Part shown: positions 35,370 to 44,377 of the stretch, piece by piece
Numbering within the stretch: the first letter of the stretch is position 1
Layout: each line of letters opens with the position of its first letter
Source of the DNA: Shinella zoogloeoides
GTDB taxonomy: Bacteria; Pseudomonadota; Alphaproteobacteria; Rhizobiales; Rhizobiaceae
DNA length: 64,000 nt
NCBI RefSeq assembly: GCF_003574625.1
Contig: NZ_QNUJ01000004.1
Coordinates: 186,001 to 250,000 of the forward strand
Direction: 5' to 3'
Notes under the pieces: generated by a model
What the model saw: the letters and a program-made list of their open reading frames with translations, nothing else
Databases searched by the model: none
What the model was told of the DNA's origin: nothing
Made by a program: the position numbers and the translations under genes

Positions 35370-36941
35370 ATGCAACAGACTTCCACCACGATCTATAATT
35401 CCGTCGAGCGCCACGAAGCGGAGCCCGTCAATTCGGCGAAGGTGCGCAAGCCGCTTTACGAGAAGCGCAAGAAGATCTTCCCCAAGCGCGCCGAAGGTCG
35501 CTTCCGCCAGTTTAAGTGGCTGGTGATGCTGATCACGCTCGGCATCTACTACCTGACGCCGTGGATCCGCTGGGATCGGGGCCCGCATGCGCCGGATCAG
35601 GCCGTGCTGGTCGATCTTGCCGGCCGCCGGTTCTACTTCTTCTTCATCGAGATCTGGCCGCAGGAATTCTTCTTCGTGGCGGGTCTGCTCGTCATGGCGG
35701 GCTTTGGGCTCTTCCTCGTCACCTCGGCGGTAGGGCGCGCCTGGTGCGGCTATGCCTGTCCGCAGACCGTCTGGGTCGATCTTTTCCTCGTCGTGGAGCG
35801 CGCCATCGAAGGCGACCGCAACGCGCGCATGAAGCTTGATGCAGGCCCCTGGACGCTCGACAAGATCTGGAAGCGCGTCAGCAAGCACGTCACCTGGCTG
35901 GTGATCGCGGTGGCGACCGGCGGCGCCTGGATCTTCTATTTCGCGGATGCGCCGACCCTACTCGTCGAGTTCGTGACGCTGCAGGCGCCGCCCGTCGCCT
36001 ATATCACCGTCGCCATCCTGACGGCCACGACCTACGTCTTCGGCGGGCTGATGCGCGAGCAGGTCTGTACCTATATGTGTCCCTGGCCGCGCATCCAGGC
36101 GGCGATGCTCGATGAGAGCTCGCTCGTCGTCACCTATAACGACTGGCGCGGCGAGCCGCGCACCCGCCACGCCAAGAAGGCCATCGCCGCCGGCGAGAGC
36201 GTCGGCGACTGCGTCGATTGCAATGCCTGCGTCGTCGTCTGTCCCATGGGCATCGACATCCGCGACGGCCAGCAGCTCGAATGCATTACCTGCGCGCTCT
36301 GCATCGACGCCTGCGACAACGTGATGGACAAGCTCGGCAAGGAGCGCGGCCTCATCGCCTATGCCACCCTTTCGGACTATTCGACCAACATGGCGCTGGC
36401 GACCGCCGGCGGCACGGTTCCCGTCGATCCGAAGCGTGTGCGCGATGCCGACGGCCGCTTCATCGATGCGATCAGGCATTTCGACTGGCGCATCATCTTC
36501 CGCCCGCGCACGCTGCTCTATTTCGGCGTCTGGTCGCTGGCCGGTCTTGCGCTCGTCTTCGCGCTGCTGTCGCGCGACCGGCTCGACCTCAACGTCATCC
36601 ACGACCGCAACCCGCAATTCGTCGTCGAATCGGACGGCTCGATCCGCAACGGCTATGCCGTGAAGCTGCTCAACATGATTCCCGAGCCGCGCGTCATCAC
36701 CGTCTCCATCGAGGGCATGCCGGGAGCGACGATGAAGATAGCGGGCCATGACAGCGCGGACGGCCGCAGCGTCGACGTGCCGGCCGACCCCGACAAGGTG
36801 ACGGCGCTGCGTGTTTTCGTCACCCTGCCCAAGGATCGGCTTGCGGAAGCCGCCGAAGGCTTCCAGATTATCGCCGAGGACCGGCAGGGTCACGAGCGCG
36901 ACGTCTATTCCGCCAAATTCAACACGCCGGGAGCAAAGTGA
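35370..36941 (+). CDS. ccoG: cbb3 oxidase assembly/copper reductase CcoG (FixG)
   Basis: 523 residues, membrane-bound ferredoxin-type protein; family members reduce Cu(II) for cbb3 assembly. Several membrane spans are followed by two [4Fe-4S] motifs, CVDCNACVVVCPMGID and CITCALCIDACD, near residues 285-320. Further conserved Cys segments are GYACPQTVW and CTYMCPWPRIQ. The C-terminal IG-like FixG domain follows. It starts the ccoGHIS operon under an FNR box; stop and next start overlap in ATGA. Confidence 0.95.
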   Translation: MQQTSTTIYNSVERHEAEPVNSAKVRKPLYEKRKKIFPKRAEGRFRQFKWLVMLITLGIYYLTPWIRWDRGPHAPDQAVLVDLAGRRFYFFFIEIWPQEFFFVAGLLVMAGFGLFLVTSAVGRAWCGYACPQTVWVDLFLVVERAIEGDRNARMKLDAGPWTLDKIWKRVSKHVTWLVIAVATGGAWIFYFADAPTLLVEFVTLQAPPVAYITVAILTATTYVFGGLMREQVCTYMCPWPRIQAAMLDESSLVVTYNDWRGEPRTRHAKKAIAAGESVGDCVDCNACVVVCPMGIDIRDGQQLECITCALCIDACDNVMDKLGKERGLIAYATLSDYSTNMALATAGGTVPVDPKRVRDADGRFIDAIRHFDWRIIFRPRTLLYFGVWSLAGLALVFALLSRDRLDLNVIHDRNPQFVVESDGSIRNGYAVKLLNMIPEPRVITVSIEGMPGATMKIAGHDSADGRSVDVPADPDKVTALRVFVTLPKDRLAEAAEGFQIIAEDRQGHERDVYSAKFNTPGAK

Positions 36942-37438
36942 TGGCCGCAGATCGCAAGGAACAGGGCTTCGTCTTCACCGGCTGGCATATGCTGGGCGTC
37001 ATGGTGCTATTCTTCGGAACGATCATCACCGTGAACCTCATCATGGCGTGGAACGCCTCGCACAGCTGGAGCGGCCTCGTCGTGCCGAACACCTATGTCG
37101 CCAGCCAACAGTTCAACGGCAAGGTCGCCGAGGCCAAGGCGCTCGCCGCCAGCGGCATCGAGGGCAGCCTGACCATCGAGGCCGGCCGCGTCGCCTATCG
37201 GGTGGTGGACGCCAAGGGCGCGCCGCTCGTTGCCGACGACGTCTCCGCCGTCTTCAAGCGCCCGGTGGACGAACGCGACGACTTCACCCTCGCGCTCCAG
37301 CCGGACGGGCAGGGGCTCTTCACGGCCGAGCGCGACATCGCCTCCGGCCAATGGGTCGTCGACATCGCCACGAGGAAGGACGGCAGGAAGGTATTCCACC
37401 AGACCGTCCGCACCGTGGTCGCGGGAGGCGCGAAATGA
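36941..37438 (+). CDS. ccoH: cbb3 oxidase assembly protein CcoH (FixH)
   Basis: 165 residues. One N-terminal membrane span (FTGWHMLGVMVLFFGTIITV) precedes the conserved NLIMAWNASHSWSGLVVPNTYVASQ-type segment of FixH, then a periplasmic beta-rich domain. It helps assemble the cbb3 complex. The ATG overlaps the ccoG stop, and its own stop overlaps the ccoI start. Confidence 0.93.
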   Translation: MAADRKEQGFVFTGWHMLGVMVLFFGTIITVNLIMAWNASHSWSGLVVPNTYVASQQFNGKVAEAKALAASGIEGSLTIEAGRVAYRVVDAKGAPLVADDVSAVFKRPVDERDDFTLALQPDGQGLFTAERDIASGQWVVDIATRKDGRKVFHQTVRTVVAGGAK

Positions 37439-39729
37439 GCTGCTGCGCACCCGGCACGGAAGGCGCGATGGAGGCCGAGCGCGCCAGCCACGCGCTGCCG
37501 TCCTCGGAGGAGCTGATGCTCGCCAGCCGCACGGTGGGCGAGGGGCTGCGCCAGAGCGACCTCAGCGTGCCGGGCGTGCATTGCGGCACCTGCATCACCA
37601 CCGTCGAGGGCGCTCTGAACGCCCTGCCGGAAGTCGCGCGGGCACGCGTCAACCTCTCCACGCGCCGCGTCTCGGTCGTCTGGAAGGAGGAGGTCGAGGG
37701 CCGCCGTACCGATCCGCAGGCGATCGCCGCCGCCATCCGCGCCACGGGCTATGACACGCATCTCTTCTCGCTCGCCGCCGAGGGCGACGACAGGCTACGC
37801 AACCAGCTCATCCGCGCCGTGGCCGTCGCGGGCTTTGCAGCGACGAACATCATGCTGCTGTCGGTTTCCGTCTGGTCGGGCGCGGAAGACGCGACGCGCG
37901 ACCTCTTCCACTGGATCTCCGCCTTCATCGCCGGGCCGACGCTGATCTATTCCGGCCGCTTCTTCTACCAGTCCGCCTGGAACGCCGTGCGCCACGGCCG
38001 CACCAACATGGACGTGCCCATCGCGCTTGCCATCACGCTCTCCTATGCCGTCTCGCTGTGGGAGACGCTGCACAGCGCCGAGCATGCCTGGTTCGACGCG
38101 ACGGTCAGCCTTCTCTTCTTCCTGCTCATCGGCCGCACGCTCGACCACGTCATGCGCGACCGCGCCCGCTCGGCCATCACCGGCCTTGCCCGCCTGTCGC
38201 CGCGCGGGGCCATGGTCGTGAGGCCGGACGGCTCGCGCGACTATCGCCCGGTCGAGGAGATCGCCGTCGGCGAACATCTCTCCATCGCGGCCGGCGAGCG
38301 CATCCCGGTCGATTGCCGCGTGCTTTCGGGCGTGAGCGATATCGACCGCTCCATCGTCAACGGCGAGAGCGATCCGCTGGCCGCCGCGCCCGGCACTGAG
38401 CTCGAGGCCGGGGCGATGAACCTCACCGGCTCGCTCACCGTGGAGACCGTCGCCACCGCGCGCAATTCGTTCCTCTCCGAGGTCATCGGCCTCATGGAAG
38501 CCGCCGAAGGCGGCAGGGCCCGCTATCGCCGCATCGCCGACCGGGCCGCGCAGATCTATTCGCCCGCCGTGCATCTGCTGGCGCTCGCCTCCTTCCTCGG
38601 CTGGGGCTTTCTCGACGGCGACTGGAAGCATGCCATGCTCGTCGCCATCGCGGTGCTGATCATCACCTGTCCCTGCGCGCTCGGCCTTGCGGTGCCGGTG
38701 GTGCAGGTGGTTGCAGCCGGACGGCTCTTTGCCGGCGGGGTGATGGTGAAGGACGGCTCGGCCATGGAGCGCCTTGCCGAGATCGACACCGCCGTCTTCG
38801 ACAAGACCGGCACGCTGACGCTCGGCAAGCCGCGCCTCGTCGACCGGGACAAGCTGAACCGGGCGCACCTTGCCCTTGCCGCCGCGCTCGCTGCCCATTC
38901 GCGCCATCCGCTGTCGATGGCGCTGGCCGGCGCCAATGCCGGCCCCGCGCCGGTGATCGACGCGGTGACGGAGGTTGCCGGCGGCGGGCTCGAAGCCGTG
39001 ACGGGGCAGGGAGTGCTGCGCCTAGGCAACCGCGCCTTCGCCTGCGGCCGGGCGGCCGCGAGCGAGGAGGCGCATGGTCTTTCGGAAGTCGTGCTCACCT
39101 GCGACGGCAAGGTGCTCGAAACCTTCCGCTTCGAGGATGCGCTGCGGGCCGGCGCGGGCGAGGCCATCGCCGCCCTCCGGCAGGACGGCATCGAAATGGC
39201 GATCCTTTCGGGCGACCGCGCCCCCGCCGTCTCGCGCATCGCCGGCCTTCTCGGCATCGGCCGCTGGCGCGCCGCGCTCTCGCCGCGCGAGAAGACGGAA
39301 TCGGTGGCCGAGCGGGCGGCAGCCGGGCATCGCGTGCTGATGGTCGGCGACGGCATCAACGACGCGCCGGCGCTTGCCGCCGCCCATGTTTCCATCGCGC
39401 CCGCGACGGCGGCCGATGTCGGCCGGCAGGCGGCGGATTTCGTCTTCCTGCACGAGAGCCTCGAAGCCGTGCCCTTCGCCTATGAGACCGCGCGGCGCGC
39501 CGGCCGGCTCATCCGGCAGAACTTCGCGCTCGCCATCGGCTATAACGTCATCGCCGTGCCCATCGCGATCCTCGGCCATGCCACGCCGCTCATCGCCGCC
39601 ATAGCCATGTCCACTTCCTCGATCATCGTGGTGGTGAACTCGCTTCGCCTGCGCGGCAGGATGCCGGCCTTCGCGGCCCGCGCCGCGGACGAGGCGCGCC
39701 CGGTCAAGACCATGGTGCGAGCCGCATGA
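37435..39729 (+). CDS. ccoI: Copper-transporting P1B-type ATPase CcoI (FixI)
   Basis: 764 residues. It exports copper from the cytoplasm for insertion into the cbb3 oxidase. An N-terminal Cys-rich start (MSCCAPG) and an HMA domain with CGTC lead into eight membrane helices. The transport motif ITCPCALGLAVP, the phosphorylation site FDKTGTLTLGK, SRHPLS and the hinge GDGINDAPAL are all present. The ATG at 37435 overlaps the ccoH stop; a longer in-frame extension upstream lies within ccoG/ccoH and is rejected. Confidence 0.96.
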   Translation: MSCCAPGTEGAMEAERASHALPSSEELMLASRTVGEGLRQSDLSVPGVHCGTCITTVEGALNALPEVARARVNLSTRRVSVVWKEEVEGRRTDPQAIAAAIRATGYDTHLFSLAAEGDDRLRNQLIRAVAVAGFAATNIMLLSVSVWSGAEDATRDLFHWISAFIAGPTLIYSGRFFYQSAWNAVRHGRTNMDVPIALAITLSYAVSLWETLHSAEHAWFDATVSLLFFLLIGRTLDHVMRDRARSAITGLARLSPRGAMVVRPDGSRDYRPVEEIAVGEHLSIAAGERIPVDCRVLSGVSDIDRSIVNGESDPLAAAPGTELEAGAMNLTGSLTVETVATARNSFLSEVIGLMEAAEGGRARYRRIADRAAQIYSPAVHLLALASFLGWGFLDGDWKHAMLVAIAVLIITCPCALGLAVPVVQVVAAGRLFAGGVMVKDGSAMERLAEIDTAVFDKTGTLTLGKPRLVDRDKLNRAHLALAAALAAHSRHPLSMALAGANAGPAPVIDAVTEVAGGGLEAVTGQGVLRLGNRAFACGRAAASEEAHGLSEVVLTCDGKVLETFRFEDALRAGAGEAIAALRQDGIEMAILSGDRAPAVSRIAGLLGIGRWRAALSPREKTESVAERAAAGHRVLMVGDGINDAPALAAAHVSIAPATAADVGRQAADFVFLHESLEAVPFAYETARRAGRLIRQNFALAIGYNVIAVPIAILGHATPLIAAIAMSTSSIIVVVNSLRLRGRMPAFAARAADEARPVKTMVRAA

Positions 39730-39881
39730 ACACGCTGATCTTCCTCATCCCTATCGCGCTCTTTCTCGGCGCGCTCGGCCTCGGGGCCTTTCTCTGGTCG
39801 CTCAGGAGCGGCCAGTACGACGATGTCGAGGGCGCCGCCTGGCGCGTGCTCGACGACGGCGACGACAAGCCGGGGACGTGA
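39726..39881 (+). CDS. ccoS: cbb3 oxidase maturation protein CcoS (FixS)
   Basis: 51 residues, one membrane span (LIFLIPIALFLGALGLGAFLW) followed by the family signature SLRSGQYDDVEGAAWRVL. It is required for cofactor loading of the cbb3 oxidase. The ATG overlaps the ccoI stop, completing ccoGHIS. No strong terminator follows; 168 bases of non-coding DNA with an AT-rich part lead to gnd. Confidence 0.94.
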   Translation: MNTLIFLIPIALFLGALGLGAFLWSLRSGQYDDVEGAAWRVLDDGDDKPGT

Positions 39882-40049
39882 TTTCGAGCGGTTCTAAAAA
39901 CGCTGTTCGAACAAACAATTGCTTGTCGTAAATCGATTTGAATGCCAAAACACCTCCGCTGGAGCTAAGCTCCTCAGTCTCTTCTTGCGCGGCGTTTCCG
40001 GCATGAGCCCGAAACAATCCCCGCCGCGCCATTCTACGGAGGTATTATC

Positions 40050-41480
40050 GTGGCACAGGCGGAAATCGGTCTTATCGGTCTCGGCGTCATGGGGTCGAAC
40101 CTTGCGCTCAACATTGCCGAAAAGGGCAACACGATTGCGGTGTTCAACCGCACGGCGGCGCGCACGAAGGAATTCTACGAGGAGGCCGGCGACCTCAAGG
40201 GCCGCATCGTGCCCTGCGAGACGATTGAAGAGTTTGTCGCCGCCATCCGCCCGCCGCGCCCGATCATCATCATGATCCAGGCCGGTGCCGCGGTCGACCA
40301 GCAGATGGAACTGCTGCGCCCGCATCTGGAAAAGAACGACATCATGATCGATGCCGGCAACGCGAACTTCCGCGACACGATGCGCCGCTTCGACGCGCTG
40401 AAGGATTCGGGCCTCACCTTCATCGGCATGGGCGTGTCCGGCGGCGAGGAGGGTGCACGCCACGGCCCCTCCATCATGGTCGGCGGCACGGAAGATTCGT
40501 GGAAGCGCGTCGAGAAGGTGCTGACCTCGATCGCCGCCAAGTACAACGACGACCCGTGCGTGGCCTGGCTCGGCGAGAACGGCGCCGGCCACTTCGTCAA
40601 GACCATCCACAACGGCATCGAATATGCCGACATGCAGATGATCGCCGAGATTTACGGCATCCTGCGCGACGGCCTGAAGATGAGCGCCTCCGAGATCAGC
40701 GCCGTCTTCGGCGAATGGAACAAGGGGCGCCTCGAATCCTATCTCATCGAGATCACCGCGACGGTGCTGGCCGCCAAGGATCCGATCAGCGGCAATGCGA
40801 TGGTCGACATGATCCTCGACAAGGCCGGCCAGAAGGGCACCGGCAAGTGGTCCGCCATCGAGGCGCAGAACATGGGCGTGCCGGCGACCGGCATCGAGGC
40901 CGCCGTCGCCGCCCGCTCGATCTCCTCCTTCAAGACCGAGCGCGAGGCCGCCGAGAAGATCCTCGGCCTGCCGGCCGTTCCCGAGCTCAAGGTCGCCGAC
41001 AGGGCTGCCTTCCTCAAGGACCTCGAAAGCGCGCTGCTCGCCGGCAAGATCGGCGCCTATGCGCAGGGCTTCGCCGTGATGGCCGCCGCTTCGAAGGAAT
41101 ACGGCTGGAACCTGCCGATGCCGACGATCGCGAAAATCTGGCGCGCCGGCTGCATCATCCGCTCGCAGTTCCTCGACGCGATCACCAGCGCCTTCACCAA
41201 GACGCCGGATGCCGCCAACCTCATCGTCACCCCGGCCTTCGCCGAGATGGTGAAGGAAACCGACGGGGCGCTGCGCCGCGTCGTCTCCGCCGCCGCCCTG
41301 CACGGCCTGCCGGTCCCGGCGCTCGCCTCGGCGCTCGGCTATTTCGACAGCTACCGCCGCGGCCGCGGCACGGCGAACGTCATCCAGGCCCAGCGCGACT
41401 TCTTCGGCGCACACGGCTTCGACCGGGTGGACGGTGCCGACAGTCATCACGGCCCCTGGGGCTCCGGCCTCAACGGCTGA
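40050..41480 (+). CDS. gnd: 6-phosphogluconate dehydrogenase, NADP-dependent, decarboxylating
   Basis: 476 residues, the long (two-helical-domain) form. It oxidises 6-phosphogluconate to ribulose 5-phosphate in the pentose phosphate pathway. The Rossmann motif is IGLGVMGSNLALN at about residues 9-21, the NADP-specific FNRTAART follows, then GVSGGEEGARHGPSIM and GENGAGHFVKTIHNGIEY with the catalytic Lys. The start is a GTG at 40050, preceded by ACGGAGG at seven bases. A strong hairpin terminator lies 17 bases after the stop. Confidence 0.96.
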   Translation: MAQAEIGLIGLGVMGSNLALNIAEKGNTIAVFNRTAARTKEFYEEAGDLKGRIVPCETIEEFVAAIRPPRPIIIMIQAGAAVDQQMELLRPHLEKNDIMIDAGNANFRDTMRRFDALKDSGLTFIGMGVSGGEEGARHGPSIMVGGTEDSWKRVEKVLTSIAAKYNDDPCVAWLGENGAGHFVKTIHNGIEYADMQMIAEIYGILRDGLKMSASEISAVFGEWNKGRLESYLIEITATVLAAKDPISGNAMVDMILDKAGQKGTGKWSAIEAQNMGVPATGIEAAVAARSISSFKTEREAAEKILGLPAVPELKVADRAAFLKDLESALLAGKIGAYAQGFAVMAAASKEYGWNLPMPTIAKIWRAGCIIRSQFLDAITSAFTKTPDAANLIVTPAFAEMVKETDGALRRVVSAAALHGLPVPALASALGYFDSYRRGRGTANVIQAQRDFFGAHGFDRVDGADSHHGPWGSGLNG

Positions 41481-41497
41481 GTTCCGGCGAAAGCCTG

Positions 41498-41528
41498 AAA
41501 GGCCCGGTCGCAAGACCGGGCCTTTTGC
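41498..41528. terminator. Terminator between gnd and the MFS gene, probably bidirectional
   Basis: AAAGGCCCGGTC at 41498-41509 pairs with GACCGGGCCTTT at 41514-41525 around a four-base loop, with a short T-run on the plus side. The two flanking genes converge on it. Confidence 0.85.
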
Positions 41529-41545
41529 TTGAACGGCGGGAGGCG

Positions 41546-42799
41546 TCAGGCGTAGGCGCCCCTGAGATGCGGGCCGACGGCACCGCTCGATGCGGCTGCC
41601 GGGGCAAGCTCGACCGACGCCTTCGGCGGCGGCATTCTGGTGCCGATGGCGAACAGGATGGCGCTGACGATCGAGAAGCCGGCGAAGAGAAGGAACATGC
41701 CCGGCCCGCCGAAGGCGCCGAGCATGAGGCCGCCGAAAGTGGGGCCGACGAAGTTGCCGACGGTCGAGAAGGAATGGGCGCCGAAATAGCTGCCCCTGTT
41801 GCGGTCGTTCGAAATGCCGTCGACCAGCATGTATTCGGACGGGACGACCAGAATTTCCCCGATGGTGAAGATGACCATGGAGATCGCGAGGCCCCAGAGG
41901 CCGCTGGAGGCAAGGAAGCCGAGCTCGCCGACGAGGAACAGCAGGCAGCCGGTCACAAGTGCATTCAGCGCTCCGGCGCGTTCGATGAAGAGGCGGGCGA
42001 ACGGGTTTCCGATCAGGACCACGGCGCCGTTGATGGAGACGATATAGGCGAAGATCTCGACGCCGCCGGCGATGTTACCGGCGAGGTAGGGAGCAAGCGT
42101 CGCCGACCATTGGCCGTAGACCGCCACCAGCATGGTGCCGCCGCCGACGAAGAAGGCGAGGCGGGGATCGCGGATCGCCATCTTGATGCTCTGGAGCACC
42201 GATATTTTCGGCGCGGGTGCCTGCTCGGCCTCGCTAAGCTGCACGGGCACTTTCAGCATGTAGAGGGCGAGCGCGAAGAGAGCGTAGACGATACCGGCGA
42301 TGACGAACAGCGTCATGGATGCGGCGCCTGCCGCGATCCCGATCAGCGGGCCGACGGCGAAGCCGAAATTGATCGCCATGTACCGCCAGGAGAAATATTT
42401 GAGGCGCAGCGGTTCGAGGCACACGTCGCTCATCAGGGCGCGGGATACCGGCTCGTTGATCGCGATGGCAACAGCCGCGACCACCTGGGCAATGCAGAAT
42501 GCGATGACGGTTTCGGCGACACCCATGCCGACCATGGCGAGGGCCATGGAAAGCAGCGTGAGCGTCAGCACGGTCTTGCGCCCTATCTTGTCCGACAGGG
42601 AGCCCGCGAAGGGCGCTGCGACCGCGCCCACCAGCGGGCCGATACCCAGCAGCATGCCGATCATCGCCGGCCCGAGGCCAAAGGTCTGCTGCAGCTTGAT
42701 GGCAAGGAATGAGAGCGTCATCGCCCTCGCGACATTCACGAGGCCGGCGCCTGCGATGAGGAACAGCACATAGTTCAATCTTTGTTTCTCGTGGGCCAT
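41546..42799 (-). CDS. Major facilitator superfamily transporter
   Basis: 417 residues with about twelve hydrophobic segments. The loop 2-3 motif GSLSDKIGRKTVL at about residues 68-80 is the MFS signature. Motifs of multidrug-type MFS proteins such as NEPVSRAL are seen, but the substrate is unclear. The start at 42799 (MAHEKQRLNY) has AGGAG at seven bases; an in-frame ATG eleven codons upstream lacks one. It lies alone between gnd and the LacI-type regulator, which is on the same strand. Confidence 0.87.
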   Translation of the reverse strand: MAHEKQRLNYVLFLIAGAGLVNVARAMTLSFLAIKLQQTFGLGPAMIGMLLGIGPLVGAVAAPFAGSLSDKIGRKTVLTLTLLSMALAMVGMGVAETVIAFCIAQVVAAVAIAINEPVSRALMSDVCLEPLRLKYFSWRYMAINFGFAVGPLIGIAAGAASMTLFVIAGIVYALFALALYMLKVPVQLSEAEQAPAPKISVLQSIKMAIRDPRLAFFVGGGTMLVAVYGQWSATLAPYLAGNIAGGVEIFAYIVSINGAVVLIGNPFARLFIERAGALNALVTGCLLFLVGELGFLASSGLWGLAISMVIFTIGEILVVPSEYMLVDGISNDRNRGSYFGAHSFSTVGNFVGPTFGGLMLGAFGGPGMFLLFAGFSIVSAILFAIGTRMPPPKASVELAPAAASSGAVGPHLRGAYA

Positions 42800-42933
42800 C
42801 GCCGCTCCTGCTTGCCGTCGCGACTGCTTCAATTCAGCGACGGCTTTGCGATGCCTAAAAAACGGGCGGCCTGCAACGGCTATATATGGCTACGCCCAGT
42901 TGCCGGCATGCCGAAGCGGCATGGGGTGATGCG

Positions 42934-43977
42934 TCAGGCCTCGTCCGTCGGGATCGGATAGCTCAGCGTCTGCAATTCTTCGGGCGGAATGCCCTCTATG
43001 CGGGCGATGACGGCCTTTGCAAGCTCCCGGCCGGCGAGGCGGATATCCTCGCGCATGGTGACGACCTCCGGCCGCAGCCATTGCAGGAACATGTGCGGTT
43101 CCTTGGAGACCATGTCGATGTCCTGCCCGAGCCCGCGGCCCCTGGCCTCGAGTGCCGCGATCAGCGCGACCGCGCCGGAGCCGCTGCCGGAGACGATGCC
43201 GTCAGGCCCGTCGGTGGTGTCGAACAGCGCCTCGGCGGCCCCGCGGATCTCGCGAAGATTGTTGTCGAGGTTGACGGTGTTGAAGGGCAGGGCAGTCGCG
43301 CCGAAATCGCGGATGCCCTTTTCGAAGCCCGCCCGCATGTGCAGGTAGAAGGTGAGGTAGGGCGGCGGCTGGAGCAGCATCAGCCGCTTGCGGCCGAGCT
43401 CGACCAGCTTGCGCACGGCCTCGTAGGCGAAGCGCTCGTTGTCGAAGTCGTGATAGGGATGGACAAGGCCCATCTCGGTGCGGCCATGCGTGACGAAGGG
43501 GAAGTTTCGCTCCATCATCAGCGCGACGCGCGGGTCCTTCGGCTCGGTGCGCGAGATGATCACGCCGTCGGCCGCGCCCGTTTCCAGCACGTAGCGCACC
43601 GGGTCGAGCGCATTGCCCTGCGTGCGGTAAGGCGTTACCACGAGATGGTACTGCGTTGCGGCGAGCACTTCCGAGATGCCGACGACCATGGGGCTCGTCA
43701 GGCCCATGATCTCCTCTTCCAGGCTGAGGATCAGGCTGATGACATTGGTCTTGCCGGTGCGAAGGCGCACGCCCGCGCGGTTCGGCTGGTAGCCGATCTG
43801 CCGGGCGACGAGGCGCACGCGCTCCTTCGTCTCGCTGCTGATGTCGGGCGCATCCTTCAGCGCCCGCGAAACGGTGGTGATGCCGAGGCCCGTCATGAAG
43901 GCGATGGTCTTCAGCGTCGGCCGCTCGCTGGAGGGAGGCGTCGATGCCGCCCGGCCCCCGCTCTTCATTCTGTCCAT
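42934..43977 (-). CDS. LacI-family transcriptional regulator
   Basis: 347 residues from the chosen start. The helix-turn-helix is TLKTIAFMTGLGITTVSRAL, with the hinge helix IGYQPNRAGVRLRTGKT. The rest is a sugar-binding periplasmic-protein-like domain. AGAGGTGG lies ten bases before 43977; another in-frame ATG at 44001 lacks a ribosome binding site. Its likely operator, CTGAAACGTTTCAG, lies 372 bases away in front of the divergent, now decayed, sugar operon, so the regulator may have lost most of its targets. Confidence 0.88.
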   Translation of the reverse strand: MDRMKSGGRAASTPPSSERPTLKTIAFMTGLGITTVSRALKDAPDISSETKERVRLVARQIGYQPNRAGVRLRTGKTNVISLILSLEEEIMGLTSPMVVGISEVLAATQYHLVVTPYRTQGNALDPVRYVLETGAADGVIISRTEPKDPRVALMMERNFPFVTHGRTEMGLVHPYHDFDNERFAYEAVRKLVELGRKRLMLLQPPPYLTFYLHMRAGFEKGIRDFGATALPFNTVNLDNNLREIRGAAEALFDTTDGPDGIVSGSGSGAVALIAALEARGRGLGQDIDMVSKEPHMFLQWLRPEVVTMREDIRLAGRELAKAVIARIEGIPPEELQTLSYPIPTDEA

Positions 43978-44348
43978 CCCCGCCTGTCCACCTCTTCGCA
44001 TTAGCGGCCGGTTATACAGATTTTGCTTCCGCCCGCCACTCCCTGCCGGAAGTATCTATAAATCTGAAACGATACAGGTGCTTTGTCGAAGTGAAGTTTC
44101 AGGAAACTCCGTGTTTTCACTCTGCTTGCCTGACACTGCGCCGCAAAGCGATAATTCATGCGGTTACGAATGCGAGGTGTGGAAAACGTCGCTTTCCAAT
44201 ATAAATATAATAAATACAGTGTATTAATTCTCTTTTTTCTTTGTGCTTTCCTGTTCGCCTCGAGTCATAAGCGACCACTGCTCGACGGAAAACACATGAG
44301 CGACGCCCGGGCTGATTGCGTGGTCAAATCGATTGGATTAACTTTCCA
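43978..44348. other. AT-rich divergent control region
   Basis: No gene is supportable here. The stretch is far more AT-rich than its surroundings, especially near 44195-44245 (runs such as ATATAAATATAATAAATAC). It probably holds the promoters of the LacI gene and of the divergent sugar operon that has since decayed. Confidence 0.5.
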
Positions 44349-44362
44349 CTGAAACGTTTCAG
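44349..44362. promoter_or_regulatory. LacI-family operator
   Basis: CTGAAACGTTTCAG is a perfect 14-bp palindrome of the LacI/GalR type with central CG. It lies 15 bases before an ATG that has a good AGGAG site, so a repressor bound here would block the promoter of that transcript. Confidence 0.85.
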
Positions 44363-44377
44363 TCGGGTAGGAGACTC

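Noticed and set aside
36811-39729. A 972-codon frame suggesting a CcoI protein with a long N-terminal extension
   Set aside because: The extra 208 codons lie within ccoG and ccoH in another frame; the ATG at 37435 with ATGA overlap is the proper start.
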